From the NCBI RefSeq assembly GCF_001423845.1, contig NZ_LMPM01000001.1:969493-1033492 (forward strand): a DNA stretch of 64,000 nucleotides. Reading direction: 5' to 3'. Below are positions 17,184 to 26,043 of this stretch, in pieces; position 1 is the stretch's first letter, and every line of letters begins with the position of its first letter. The translations under genes and the position numbers were made by a program. This stretch comes from Sphingomonas sp. Leaf357 (GTDB taxonomy: Bacteria; Pseudomonadota; Alphaproteobacteria; Sphingomonadales; Sphingomonadaceae). The notes below the pieces were generated by a model that was not told the DNA's origin, did no database searches, and saw only the letters and a program-made list of their open reading frames with translations.

Positions 17184-17800
17184 GCTCAGCAGGCCGAGAT
17201 GAACGAGCGTCGGCTTTGGAGGAGCACCGAGGCCCGCCCGAGGGTCGCCTTATGGTCTTTTCTCCTAAACAAATTAGCTCGCGAGGCGGTTGCCAAACCA
17301 TCACTGGCGAGCAGAACCCAATCGGCACTATCAACATCTCAACGAGCAATACGACGCCTGCGCCTTACCAATAGGCGGGATGAGAACAGTGCCAAGTAGC
17401 GAGATCAAACGCGATTCCCGCAGGGATGAACAGCAGCAGCGCGCCGTCCTCGCCGATCAGAAAGATGGCAAAACCGGTTTGCGGTAGTCGTAGCGCCGAC
17501 GGATGCTCGCGGCTGTATCCGTCGCGCCGATCAAGTTGTTTCCGAGGACTCAACGACCGATAGGTCGCGTTCGCTGGCACCGAACTTCCACTTGGCGAGG
17601 ATCTGACGCTGTGCTGCGAGCAGCGCGTCGTTAGCATCTGGCGCGCTTTACGGCGAGGACGCGCTTTTCCCCTTAGGACACAATGCCTTCAGGCGGCGCG
17701 ATAAAGGACGCAGCGGTCAGAAGTGCCAGTAACTGGATCATCGTCTCTTAAACCGCATAGTGCGCGGCGACGGCGTATCCTGGCTTAACAATTTGAAGCT
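17184..17800. other. Gene-free stretch
   Basis: About 600 bases between two minus-strand small genes. A 90-codon minus frame (17365-17637) has one hydrophobic segment, but its N-terminal part is basic and low-complexity, so I cannot support it as a gene. No RNA gene or repeat was noticed. Confidence 0.35.
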
Positions 17801-18106
17801 TTATCCTTCGACCGTGACGTCGTCACCGCCATGTTCCTCGAGAACCTCTTGGACAGCTTCGGCGATCTCTTCGCTATCGACGGTGACGGTAACAGCAATC
17901 CGACCGTTCAAAGCCGCTTCGTCCTCCGTGCCGTCTTCCAATTCGGTCGGATTTTCAGAACCGTTTCCCGTGACGCCAGCACTGTTCTCGCTGCCTTCCG
18001 TACCAACATCAATATCTTCGCGATCGACACCGTGCTCCTGCACGAGATGCTCAGTCGCCAACTCGGCCTCGCGCCGGGTCTCGAAGGTTGCATTGATAGT
18101 GGGCAT
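17801..18106 (-). CDS. Small acidic protein, possible stress protein
   Basis: 101 residues starting MPTINATFETRREAELATEHL. The N-terminal half resembles the short 'range' fold of general-stress/DUF1269-like proteins, the centre is an acidic Gly/Asn/Glu linker, and the C-terminal half (RIAVTVTVDSEEIAEAVQEV) repeats a similar beta-alpha pattern. The longer frame to 18139 adds an unlikely leader, so I start at 18106. Role unknown. Confidence 0.7.
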   Translation of the reverse strand: MPTINATFETRREAELATEHLVQEHGVDREDIDVGTEGSENSAGVTGNGSENPTELEDGTEDEAALNGRIAVTVTVDSEEIAEAVQEVLEEHGGDDVTVEG

Positions 18107-18176
18107 ATCGGGAACTCCGTTTCGTGACGTCGCGCTCAACGCACGAAAGGACGAATATGCACAGCGGTCCGGACCA

Positions 18177-18419
18177 TCATTTTGTACGCTTCAATACAGA
18201 CGCAAGAACGATGCCGGCGCCGACCTGAAGCAGACCGTATGCCCGGCGGCGGTTCGGACGCTCCACGAAAGGCCTGACGAGGACATCGACCGCGCCGAAG
18301 TTCGACCGCCAGAGTTCGATATGACGTCTCGGCTGGAGCACGCCGAGCAGTCCATCTCCTATCATAAATACGGCGGCCATCTCCGCCGACCGCCGAATGC
18401 CCAGCTGAACGGCGCTCAT
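18177..18419 (-). CDS. Small conserved hypothetical protein
   Basis: 80 residues beginning MSAVQLGIRRSAEMAAVFMI. A weak hydrophobic segment (MIGDGLLGVL) is followed by QPRRHIELWRS, a proline/arginine-rich stretch and a second hydrophobic tail (YGLLQVGAGIVLASVL), so it may associate with the membrane. The frame continues upstream to 18494, but the conserved-looking part starts at 18419. Function unknown. Confidence 0.55.
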   Translation of the reverse strand: MSAVQLGIRRSAEMAAVFMIGDGLLGVLQPRRHIELWRSNFGAVDVLVRPFVERPNRRRAYGLLQVGAGIVLASVLKRTK

Positions 18420-18674
18420 GTCCCCGACCAAATCGGGTGACGCGCTGGACTTGGTTCCAAGAGGGCCATCCGCTTCCGATCTGACGTTCAACACATTTCT
18501 CCAAAATATCGCGCACTTGTCGCGGGACTAGGTTCGTTGCTGGAGTATTGCGTCGGATTCATGGTGTCTCCTTTGTAATACCGAGAACGCACGAGCAGAA
18601 GAAAACGACGGAGCTAGCGACTTAAACCGGCCAAGGCTGCTTGATCGCTGCCAGCTGTGTCCTGCGTCCTACTC

Positions 18675-18905
18675 TTAACGGTGAGTGACTAACGAATGCG
18701 ATAGTCTGAACTCGTCGAGCAAATGCTCGATAGCCGCCACGTCGCGCGGATTACCTGATGGCGAGACCGACCAGTTGCAGTGCAGATGGGTCGCCGGATG
18801 GTGCACGCGTACGGGGCCGATCGCCAGCCGCCAGTGCCGCGCGCTGCCGCCCGCCTTGCGGATTAGCGCTGCTATCATCAGGTCGAGGATGTCATCGCCC
18901 GTCAT
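18675..18905 (-). CDS. Small hypothetical protein
   Basis: 76 residues, MTGDDILDLMIAALIRKAGG at the N-terminus and HCNWSVSPSGNPRDVAAIEH towards the C-terminus. The balanced composition, an upstream GGATAA-type ribosome-binding site and the absence of low complexity support a real gene. It is divergent from the phosphoesterase at 18998. No domain recognised. Confidence 0.6.
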   Translation of the reverse strand: MTGDDILDLMIAALIRKAGGSARHWRLAIGPVRVHHPATHLHCNWSVSPSGNPRDVAAIEHLLDEFRLSHSLVTHR

Positions 18906-18997
18906 CTTTATCCGTTGTCGTAAAGGGGAGGTGGCGGCTGCCCGTATCGCAACTCCCGGCGTTCCGCACCGCCGAAAAATCGGAGTAGCGACGCCTT

Positions 18998-19492
18998 ATG
19001 ATCCTATTCACCGCTGACACGCATTTCGGCGATCATCGCACGATCAACATCCAGCGTCGGCCGTTCGCGAATACAGCGGAGATGGACGCAGTGCTGATCG
19101 AGCGCTGGAACGCGGTCGTCCGGCCCGACGACACGGTATGGCATCTTGGCGACGTCGCACGTCGACCTGGGGACGTCGCGCTGCTGCTCGCCCGTCTGAA
19201 CGGCACCAAGCACCTGCTGCGCGGCAATAACGACCCTGCGGCGACGCTGACCGCCGACGGTTGGGCCAGCGTCGGCGACTATGCCGAACTGGACATGAAG
19301 GATCGCAGGCTCGTCCTGTGCCACTATCCCTTCCGTAGCTGGAACGGCCAGCATCGCGGCGCGCTCAACCTCCATGGACATAGCCATGGTCGGCTGAAAC
19401 CCATGCCGTGACAGCTCGACGTCGGAGTGGACGTGCACGGTTTCGCGCCAGTGACGCTTGAGCAGCTTCTTGGACTGCCGGCGAAGGGCTAG
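18998..19492 (+). pseudogene. Metallophosphoesterase with a premature TGA
   Basis: Calcineurin-like phosphoesterase. Metal-binding motifs are in order: DTHFGDH near the N-terminus, LGDVA, GNND, CHYPF and HGHSHG. The frame stops at TGA 19409-19411 directly after HGRLKPMP. Reading through the TGA continues QLDVGVDVHGFAPVTLEQLL to a TAG at 19492, which is exactly the expected family C-terminus. A single CGA-to-TGA change would explain it. The short product (137 residues) keeps all metal ligands but lacks the last strand and helix, so activity is doubtful. Confidence 0.8.
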
Positions 19493-19507
19493 CGTTGCTG
19501 TCAACTT

Positions 19508-19532
19508 GGAACACGTCCGCCCGTCGTTCGTC
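19508..19532 (+). promoter_or_regulatory. EcfG-like promoter of the cupin gene
   Basis: GGAAC, 16 bases, CGTC: one mismatch to the general-stress consensus. It ends 28 bases before the cupin start codon. Confidence 0.5.
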
Positions 19533-19560
19533 CAATCGATGAACAGCAGGAGCAGAACAG

Positions 19561-19977
19561 ATGGCGATCTTCAACAAGGATATGATCGATCTCGCGGGCA
19601 AGAACGATCTCTGGCAGAAGGAGGTGTACCGCGACGCCAAGGTACAGATTGTGTTGATGAGTATTCCGGCTGGAGAGGAAATCGGGCTGGAGACCCATCC
19701 GGCCGATCAGACGACCTTCATCGTGCATGGCGAAGCGCAGATGGTGATCGACGGGCACTCGACGAAGGCGGGTCCCAATCATCTCGTGGTCGTGCCCAAG
19801 GGTGCCGAACACAACGTCATCAACAAGGGAACGGAGGCACTGAAATTGTTCTCGGTCTATGCGCCGCCAGCCGAACCGGAAGGCGCCGCGTTCAAGACGA
19901 AGGCTGAAGCCGAGGAGGCCGAGAAGAGCGTTTTCGCCAAGGCTGCCGACAAGGTGAAGGAGGCAATAAGGCGATGA
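19561..19977 (+). CDS. Cupin-domain protein
   Basis: 138 residues. The cupin barrel is visible as IPAGEEIGLETHPADQTTFI (metal-ligand His and neighbouring acidic positions) and a second motif NHLVVVPKGAEHNVINKG. The C-terminus is an added Lys/Glu/Ala-rich helix (AEEAEKSVFAKAADKVKEAI). Small cupins of this type bind metals or sugars; the substrate is unknown. Ribosome-binding site AGGAG. An EcfG-like promoter lies upstream, so stress induction is likely. Confidence 0.85.
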   Translation: MAIFNKDMIDLAGKNDLWQKEVYRDAKVQIVLMSIPAGEEIGLETHPADQTTFIVHGEAQMVIDGHSTKAGPNHLVVVPKGAEHNVINKGTEALKLFSVYAPPAEPEGAAFKTKAEAEEAEKSVFAKAADKVKEAIRR

Positions 19978-20048
19978 CCGGCGCGGGGCGCGGCGTTGCG
20001 TCCCGGGTCCATCGCTGACAGCATGCTCATAAACGGGGGTATCCGATA

Positions 20049-20340
20049 ATTGGCACGATACTTTTGGCCATTCAGGCCGAGCCGGCAAGCTATGATGCCG
20101 TCGTCGCTGCGCCGAATTGTTATCGCGTTCTCTCAGAAGACGATGAGATTCGCGTCTTGCGGGCCGAGATCGCGCCCGAGGCCACCGCGCCCGTTCACGA
20201 TCACCCGCCGCGGTGTCAACACAAGGTGGCCCGTAGTTGATGACCAAGCTCGCCGAGACCAGCGTGAATTTGGATGCCGAGGCCGTCTGAGTAGCGCACG
20301 CGCCTGGCGGGCGGTCGCTCTTTCCAATCAACTCCACACA
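20049..20340 (+). pseudogene. Decayed small cupin gene
   Basis: The plus strand reads YDAVVAAPNCYRVLSEDDEI, then RVLRAEIAPEATAPVHDHPP, the typical N-terminal half of a small cupin with its HxHP metal motif. It then loses frame and meets stops; a related continuation (VNLDAEAV) is visible in another frame before the HAD gene. No good start codon remains. I read it as the remnant of a second cupin gene. Confidence 0.5.
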
Positions 20341-20350
20341 CGGGCACGAC

Positions 20351-21040
20351 ATGACGATCAAGGCTATATTCTTCGACATCGATGGCACGCTGGTCGACAG
20401 CAACAACATGCATGTGGACGCCTGGATGGACGCGTTCGCTACCGTTGGCGCGACCTTCGACGGTCAGACTATCCACGACCAGATAGGCAAGGGCACCGAC
20501 ATGCTTGTGCCGACGCTGCTGCCCGACGCCTATGAGGATGAGCAGGAGCGTCTTGGCGACGAGCATGGCAAGGCCTTCAAGTCCCGCTTTCTCAAGCGCG
20601 TCCGTCCATTCGCGGGGGCGCGCGATCTGCTTCCGCGAGCGTCGCAAAACGGACAGGCCATCGTCTTCGCTTCGTCGGCGTCGTCGGACGAGCTCGAGCA
20701 CTATCTCGACCTATTGGACGCGCGAAACCTGGTCAGCGCCACCACGAGTTCGGATGACGTCGAGAACACCAAGCCTGCGCCCGACATCTTCTCGGTCGCC
20801 TTGGGGAAGGTCGCGCCCCTGCAGGCGCATGAGGTCGTCGTCGTGGGCGACACACCGTACGACATCGAGGCGGCCAGAAAGTGCGGCATCGCGGCGATTG
20901 CTGTCCGCTCCGGTGGCTTCCCCGATGAAGAGCTACTCGGAGCCGGGGCGGTCGCGCTGTATGACGACGTTGAGGCGCTGCTGCGGAATTACGACACCTC
21001 GCCGTTGGCCCCCGATGCCGACGGTGGGGCGCGGTACTAA
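20351..21040 (+). CDS. HAD-superfamily hydrolase (phosphoglycolate phosphatase-like)
   Basis: 229 residues. Motif I FFDIDGTLVD with the nucleophile Asp, a helical cap with several charged residues (DEQERLGDEHGKAFKSRF), motif II VFASSASS, a Lys in ENTKPAPDIF, and motif IV VVGDTPYDIEAA. Family members remove phosphate from small metabolites; the substrate cannot be told from the sequence. It follows the decayed cupin gene closely. Confidence 0.9.
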   Translation: MTIKAIFFDIDGTLVDSNNMHVDAWMDAFATVGATFDGQTIHDQIGKGTDMLVPTLLPDAYEDEQERLGDEHGKAFKSRFLKRVRPFAGARDLLPRASQNGQAIVFASSASSDELEHYLDLLDARNLVSATTSSDDVENTKPAPDIFSVALGKVAPLQAHEVVVVGDTPYDIEAARKCGIAAIAVRSGGFPDEELLGAGAVALYDDVEALLRNYDTSPLAPDADGGARY

Positions 21041-21158
21041 TGTGTGTTGAATCCGAAACGGGAGGTGAACGATCCGGCGCGAGCCGCGGTTGCCAGGTCT
21101 CGATGTCATCCGAGATAGGCGGGATTGACCCTGCCATGTCTAAGGGCGAAAATGAGCA

Positions 21159-22004
21159 ATGCGGTTCTTGGTAGTCGAAAGCGAGACAAAGGAGGAACGC
21201 GAGACGCGGCGTGCCACGGCCGGCAAGAGCTCGGGGGAGACATATCAGTCCACTCTCGAGCAACTCGTGCCGGGCGTGGACCTTAAACGCACCGCCCCGG
21301 CCGACGGTGACACCCGGCCGATGGTTGTGGACGAAATCTCTGCGTTCGACGCGGTCTTCATCACGTGATCGCCGCTCCACGTTTACGAGCCCGCGCCGGA
21401 GGTCGAACGGCAGCTCGCCTTCATGAAGGCGGTCTACGCCTCGGGAACGCCGTCGTTCGGTTCCTGTGCCGGCCTGCAGCTGGCGGTCGCCGCGGCCGGC
21501 GGAAAGGTTCGCCCTATGTCAGAACGCATCGAGGCTGCCGTGGCACGCCGCATCACCGCGACCGAGGCGGGGCGGACGCACCCGCTGCTCGCGGGCCGAC
21601 CGGCCGCGTGGGATGCGGCGGCGATACATACGGACGAGGTCGACACGCTTCCGATTGGCGCAACGTTGCTGGCAGGAAATGATGTGACGCAGGTGCAGGC
21701 CTTGGAGATACGCCACGGGGCCGGCATCTTCTGGGGTGTGCAGTATCACCCCGAGCTTGCACCGGGCGAGATCGCCGCGGCGATACGGCGGCAGGCCGCC
21801 TCCATCGTCGAGGCCGGACTGGCGGGGGACACCACCGCCGTCGAACGGCGGGCCGAGCTCCTGGACCGCATCCACCGCGATCCGCACGACGTGTCCGCCC
21901 GTTGGGAGCTGGGGGTCGATGGCGAGTTCGCGGAGGAGGACCGCCGGCGAACGGAGTTGACCAATTTCATCGCGGCGATCCCAACGCTGCGCGGTGCACG
22001 GTGA
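21159..22004 (+). pseudogene. Type 1 glutamine amidotransferase with an in-frame TGA
   Basis: The frame opens with MRFLVVESETKEERETRRAT and stops at TGA 21366-21368 after FDAVFIT. The same frame continues SPLHVYEPAPEVERQLAF and runs to 22004 with the nucleophile motif GSCAGLQ, DEVDTLP and the catalytic YHPE. A GGA-to-TGA change in the family's ITGS segment explains the stop. The intact protein would be about 281 residues, GMP-synthase-glutaminase-like. A shorter product could start at ATG 21423, but it would lack the first strands of the fold. It is followed directly by the ZIP transporter. Confidence 0.8.
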
Positions 22005-22011
22005 CAATCCG

Positions 22012-22779
22012 ATGATCGTGTCGAACGTACTTGAAGCCGGCTTCTGGGGTTTCGTGGGCGGCTCCGCACTCATCCTCGGTGCGCTGATCGCCTGGTTCGT
22101 GTCGCTCCCGCAAAGACTGATCGCCGCCATCATGGCGATCGGCTCGGGCGTTTTGATCTCGGCGGTGGCCTTCGACCTGATGGATGAGGCGTTCCGCCAG
22201 GGTGGCTTTGACTCCACGGCGGCCGGCTTCCTCGGAGGAGCCATAGTCTACACCGCGGCCAACGTGCTCATTTCACGCCGGGGGGCCCGCCATCGCAAGC
22301 GGTCGGGCTCGAACCCGGACGCCAGTCAGACGCATGCTGACGCCGGGGCTGGCACTGCGATCGCCGTCGGCGCCCTGCTCGACGGCATTCCCGAATCGGT
22401 GGTCATCGGCGTGAGCCTCCTTGCGGGCGGCGGCGTTAGTGTCGTCACGGTGGCGGCCGTATTCCTTTCCAACGTGCCCGAAGGTCTGTCGAGCGCGGCG
22501 GGGATGAAGAAGGCGGGAAGGGGCCCGGGTTACGTTTTCGGGGTATGGGGCGGCATCGCCGTGGCTTCCGGCATCGCCGCGATGGTCGGCAACGTCGCGC
22601 TTGCAGGCGCCAGTCCCGAGATCGTGGCAGCGGTAACAGCGGTGGCGGCCGGTGCCATTCTCGCGATGCTGGTCGATACGATGATTCCCGAGGCAACGGA
22701 GGCAACGCATGAATATTCCGGATTGATAGCGGTCGTGGGATTCCTGCTGGCCTTTGTCTTGTCAAAGCTCGGCGGCTAA
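22012..22779 (+). CDS. ZIP-family metal transporter
   Basis: 255 residues with about eight hydrophobic segments. A variable polar loop (RKRSGSNPDASQTHADAG) follows the third. The metal-site helices carry DGIPESVVIG and NVPEGLSSA, the paired H/D/N-x3-E pattern of ZIP proteins; the usual leading His is replaced by Asp in the first. ZIP proteins move zinc or other divalent metals into the cytoplasm. I start at ATG 22012, seven bases after the amidotransferase stop, rather than the GTG at 21994. Confidence 0.85.
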   Translation: MIVSNVLEAGFWGFVGGSALILGALIAWFVSLPQRLIAAIMAIGSGVLISAVAFDLMDEAFRQGGFDSTAAGFLGGAIVYTAANVLISRRGARHRKRSGSNPDASQTHADAGAGTAIAVGALLDGIPESVVIGVSLLAGGGVSVVTVAAVFLSNVPEGLSSAAGMKKAGRGPGYVFGVWGGIAVASGIAAMVGNVALAGASPEIVAAVTAVAAGAILAMLVDTMIPEATEATHEYSGLIAVVGFLLAFVLSKLGG

Positions 22780-22821
22780 GGCGCGTCCCCGCGGTCATAC
22801 CGTATTTGCCGTCAAACCGTT

Positions 22822-22847
22822 GGAACGACTGACGCAGGGTCGCCGTT
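22822..22847 (+). promoter_or_regulatory. EcfG-like promoter, full consensus
   Basis: GGAAC, 17 bases, CGTT: all nine consensus positions match, with the permitted 17-base spacer. It ends 25 bases before the start of the small gene at 22873. Confidence 0.65.
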
Positions 22848-22872
22848 GTTGGCCGAACAGAGGGGGATGGAC

Positions 22873-23127
22873 ATGGATGTTGCAACGACAAGTCTGGTTG
22901 AGCGCATCGCGCGTGCGTTGGCGGGTCTCGATCATAGCGCGAACGCCGCTGGTGGCGAGACGTCGGCGTCCACTAGTGTGGACGAGACCTGGCGAGCCTA
23001 TCTCGGTCAGGCCGACGCGGTACTCCGTACGATCCGCGAACCCTCGGGGGCAATGTCAGCGGCCGGCGACCCGAGGATCTGGGCGGCCATGGTCGATGCC
23101 GCGATCGTCGAATCGGAGGCCCCGTGA
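22873..23127 (+). CDS. Small hypothetical protein, likely stress-induced
   Basis: 84 residues, MDVATTSLVERIARALAGLD, then a Ser/Thr-rich linker and a helical part (VDETWRAYLGQADAVLRTIR, WAAMVDAAIVE). No domain named. ATG 22873 lies six bases after a GAGGGGG ribosome-binding site; ATG 22867 is too close to it. Controlled by the full-consensus EcfG-like promoter just upstream. Confidence 0.7.
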   Translation: MDVATTSLVERIARALAGLDHSANAAGGETSASTSVDETWRAYLGQADAVLRTIREPSGAMSAAGDPRIWAAMVDAAIVESEAP

Positions 23128-23649
23128 GGGCGCATCGATCCCCGGTGGTAGCCCTCCAGGCTGATGCGGACGAACGGGATGTGTGCCAGGTGCCGATCGC
23201 GGTCCTAGGCAATCGGTTGGAGCGACGCAGGCTTGCGGCAAAGGCCAAGCGAGAAGCCCCTCGCGTTCGTACCTGCAGCTGCTGCTGACGAATACCGCCA
23301 GCGTCCGTGGCGCTGGTTGCTATCAGCTGCGCTTGGACGCTGCCGCGATCCTCTCGTCGCTGATCGCAACCCCATCGGTGCCCGCCGAAACCAAATCATA
23401 GGCCGCCCGCCGCTGTATCGGTACGTTTCCGCCGCTAGGGAGCGGGGCGTCAGCGCCCACATTATACTCATCCGAGACACAAGGACGCACGCTCTAGCCT
23501 GGCGGTATCTCGGAAGACCGGGATGACCCGCCCTTCGGCATGACCAACGTCAGATATCGGGTGCCCGGCGGATCCTAGCGCCAAGTGTTCCAGCAGCTAG
23601 TACTCAGTTATCAGCCGTATGTCCGGCTCGACGGTTTATTCCCCCAGCG
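23128..23649. other. Gene-free stretch
   Basis: About 520 bases between the small stress gene and the convergent hydrate dehydratase. A 97-codon plus-strand frame (23233-23526) and two minus frames show no domain and poor codon pattern. I see no RNA gene or repeat. Confidence 0.35.
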
Positions 23650-24534
23650 TCATTGGGGCAGCAGGCGGGGGAATTCGGGCGGCAGTTCGCGTGCGAGGAA
23701 GCCGATCGGGCCGGCCGTCGTGGCGACACGCCGGCCGCCCTGGCCGTGCAGCCAGACGCCCCAGCCGGCGGCCACCAAGGGCGTCGCACCGCGTGATAGT
23801 AGCCCGCCTATTGCACCTGCGAGCACGTCGCCGGATCCGGCGGTGGCGAGCCCAGTGCCGCCACCACCATAATGGAGGAGTTCGCCAGTTGGGGCGGCTA
23901 TGACCGTGTCACTGCCCTTCAGCACTACCACCGCATTGTAGATGTCGGACACCTCGCGGGCGACGCGTTCCGTATCATTGCCGATCGTGTCCTCGTCCAG
24001 GCCGGTCAGCATTGCCATCTCGCCGTGGTGCGGGGTGAACACAAGCCGCCCCGCGAATGCCTCCAACTCGGACTTCAGTTCGGACGCGCACCCCAGCGCG
24101 AGCGCATCGATCACGAGGGTCAAGTCGTCACGAGAATCATCGAGCACGATCCGAAGCAATGCGGCAGCGGCTCGGGTCGTCCCGATACCGGGGCCGACGA
24201 TGAGCGCTTCACAACCATCGAGCGCTTTCCGTAGCGATGGTTGCGGATCGCCAATGATCTCGCCATCCGGATCCTCCGCCAGTGCGACGACGCCCGCTTC
24301 CGGCACGAGAAGGCCGAGCCCCGTCGCGACCGAAGCGATCGTTGCCATCTGCAGCTTGCCTGCGCCGGCACGCAGGGCGGCTTCGCCGGTCAGCCGGAGC
24401 GCGCCCGGTACCATGCGCGAGCCGCCGATGGCGAGCACGCGGCCACGGCTGTTCTTGGTCGTGCCGGAAGCGTCGTGCACCGGTACCGGGTTGGCGGCGA
24501 TCCATGCGCTATCAATCCGAACCGCGCCGCTCAC
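23650..24534 (-). CDS. nnrD: ADP-dependent NAD(P)H-hydrate dehydratase (NnrD/CARKD type)
   Basis: 294 residues. The ribokinase-like fold is clear: GRVLAIGGSRMVPGA, LRAGAGKLQMAT, LIVGPGIG, VIDALAL, FTPHHGEMAML and the phosphate/active-site motif GTGLATAGSGDVLAG. The enzyme repairs damaged NAD(P)H by dehydrating the hydrated form. The usual partner epimerase domain is absent from this protein, so it is the single-domain form. It overlaps the upstream histidine phosphatase by 4 bases, so the two are coupled. Confidence 0.85.
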   Translation of the reverse strand: MSGAVRIDSAWIAANPVPVHDASGTTKNSRGRVLAIGGSRMVPGALRLTGEAALRAGAGKLQMATIASVATGLGLLVPEAGVVALAEDPDGEIIGDPQPSLRKALDGCEALIVGPGIGTTRAAAALLRIVLDDSRDDLTLVIDALALGCASELKSELEAFAGRLVFTPHHGEMAMLTGLDEDTIGNDTERVAREVSDIYNAVVVLKGSDTVIAAPTGELLHYGGGGTGLATAGSGDVLAGAIGGLLSRGATPLVAAGWGVWLHGQGGRRVATTAGPIGFLARELPPEFPRLLPQ

Positions 24535-25298
24535 CCCCGGACCCCCGCAGTCCGTTCCGGTTCGGCCGTCACGTCCGCTGCGCTATCGCCTTCCAGATAT
24601 TCGACGGCATTGTATTGGGTCAGGACGAGCTTGCCGCCCGATGCCGCGGTTTCGTCGAGGCGATATTCTGTGATCGAGCAGTTGGCGACATCGCCGTCGG
24701 CATCGATTGCCAGGATTTGCTCTTCAGTCATGTTCTCGATGACGTAGCGCAGGCACAGCACGACGACCTGATGCGCGACGATCATGACCCTGCGGCCAGC
24801 ATAGTGAAGCGCGATCATGTCCATCACCGAGCGCAGCCGGAAGATCACGTCGCACCAACTCTCTCCGCCCGGCGGGCGATGATAGAATTTGCCAAGAATG
24901 CGCCGGAACTCGGCCTGATCTGGATGGATCGATGCGACGCCGCCGGTCGTCAGGCCGTCGAGAATGCCGAACTCCTTCTCGCGCAACCGCTCGTCCAGGC
25001 AGATCGACACCGCCGCATCCGGGTCCCAGCAGCCGCGGAAGATCTCGGCGGTTTCCCGTGCGCGGACAAAAGGCGAAGCGAGCAGTACGTCCGGGCGGGC
25101 ATCGTCGTCCAACGCGCCGAACCAACTGCCCAGCGCCGCTGCCTGATCTTCGCCGCGCGGTGACAACGGTATGTCCACGTCCCGCGCATCGAGCGTTATG
25201 CGATCCGAGCCGGCCGCATGCGCCGCGTCCCTCGCGACATTTCCTGCACTTTCGCCGTGGCGGACGATCCAGAGTGTGCTTGGCCAACGGGATGTCAT
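24531..25298 (-). CDS. Histidine phosphatase family protein
   Basis: 255 residues. The catalytic RHGES motif sits near the N-terminus (LWIVRHGESAGN), with PLSPRGEDQAAALG and SPFVRARETAEIF further on and a C-terminal VIVAHQVV containing the second His. The family hydrolyses phosphoesters through a phosphohistidine. It is longer than the minimal phosphoglycerate-mutase-like phosphatases because of an inserted cap (LREKEFGILDGLTTGG). It heads a two-gene operon with the hydrate dehydratase. Confidence 0.85.
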   Translation of the reverse strand: MTSRWPSTLWIVRHGESAGNVARDAAHAAGSDRITLDARDVDIPLSPRGEDQAAALGSWFGALDDDARPDVLLASPFVRARETAEIFRGCWDPDAAVSICLDERLREKEFGILDGLTTGGVASIHPDQAEFRRILGKFYHRPPGGESWCDVIFRLRSVMDMIALHYAGRRVMIVAHQVVVLCLRYVIENMTEEQILAIDADGDVANCSITEYRLDETAASGGKLVLTQYNAVEYLEGDSAADVTAEPERTAGVRG

Positions 25299-25382
25299 CG
25301 GAGTCTACCTGAGACTGGCAAAGAAGAATGCTCCCGCCGAGCCGCCATCGCCATATGCGATAGCGGCATGGGCGGGAAATGA

Positions 25383-25937
25383 TCACATGGCGTGATCGGC
25401 CATGGCACCCGTTTGCAGCTTCTGCGCCGCGGCGAGATGCTGCTTAACGATCGGCACCGCTTTCTTGGCCGAGGCGCGCAGCGCCGCCTGATCGCCGTCC
25501 TTTCCGTAGCTCGTGTGCAGGTCGAGCGCGGCCTGGTGTGCCGGGACCTGCTGCGCGAGATAGGTGCGGTCGAAATCCGTGACGGCGACGGTCTGCAGTT
25601 CGTTCACCGAGGTGGTCGCGGCTGGATCAAGCATGGGCATCGGCGGGGTCATGCCGGCCTTCTTCGCCGCTGCCATTGTGGCGGCAGTGGTCTTCTGGTG
25701 ATGCTTGATCAGCATGGCGGCATACCGGCGGATCGCCGGGTTCTGCGAACGCTGCACCGCGACCTGGCTGGAATTGATCTCGTAGAGGTCGCTCATCCCG
25801 GCGGCCATGACGTACGGCGCAGCCGACATCTTCGCTTCGGCGGGCGGCGGTGGGGGCGGCGTCTGCGCCGAAACCGCGAACGTGGGAACGGACAGCGCCA
25901 GAGCCAGGGTCAGGGTCAGGATCGAGCGGTTCATCAT
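25383..25937 (-). CDS. DUF4142 exported protein
   Basis: 184 residues with a signal peptide (ILTLTLALALSVPTFAVSAQ), a short Pro tract and a ferritin-like helical domain: YVMAAGMSDLYEINSSQVAV, RRYAAMLIKHHQKTTA and, at the C-terminus, VKQHLAAAQKL. DUF4142 proteins are periplasmic and common in stress regulons. I chose the second Met pair at 25937 because the longer frame to 26060 would bury the signal peptide. Confidence 0.85.
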   Translation of the reverse strand: MMNRSILTLTLALALSVPTFAVSAQTPPPPPPAEAKMSAAPYVMAAGMSDLYEINSSQVAVQRSQNPAIRRYAAMLIKHHQKTTAATMAAAKKAGMTPPMPMLDPAATTSVNELQTVAVTDFDRTYLAQQVPAHQAALDLHTSYGKDGDQAALRASAKKAVPIVKQHLAAAQKLQTGAMADHAM

Positions 25938-26010
25938 GGAAAGGTCCTTTGGAACGACGTTTCGCCGCGGCGGCATGCCGACGACGTGCGGATATTGATC
26001 ATCGCTGTCG

Positions 26011-26036
26011 AACGCTCGGGACCGGAGAACGGTTCG
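26011..26036 (-). promoter_or_regulatory. EcfG-like promoter of the DUF4142 gene
   Basis: Minus strand CGAAC, 17 bases, CGTT: one mismatch to the general-stress consensus, ending about 74 bases before the start codon. Confidence 0.45.
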
Positions 26037-26043
26037 CTCAATC

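Noticed and set aside
19501..20409. 302-codon minus-strand frame
   Set aside because: It lies opposite the cupin and decayed cupin genes and has a Pro/Arg/Leu-rich composition typical of a GC-rich antisense frame.
18998..22004. Recoding of TGA as an amino acid (for example selenocysteine) in the two TGA-interrupted genes
   Set aside because: The family residues expected at the TGA codons are Arg and Gly, not Cys or Sec. I see no stem-loop just after the codons, and dozens of neighbouring genes use TGA as a normal stop.
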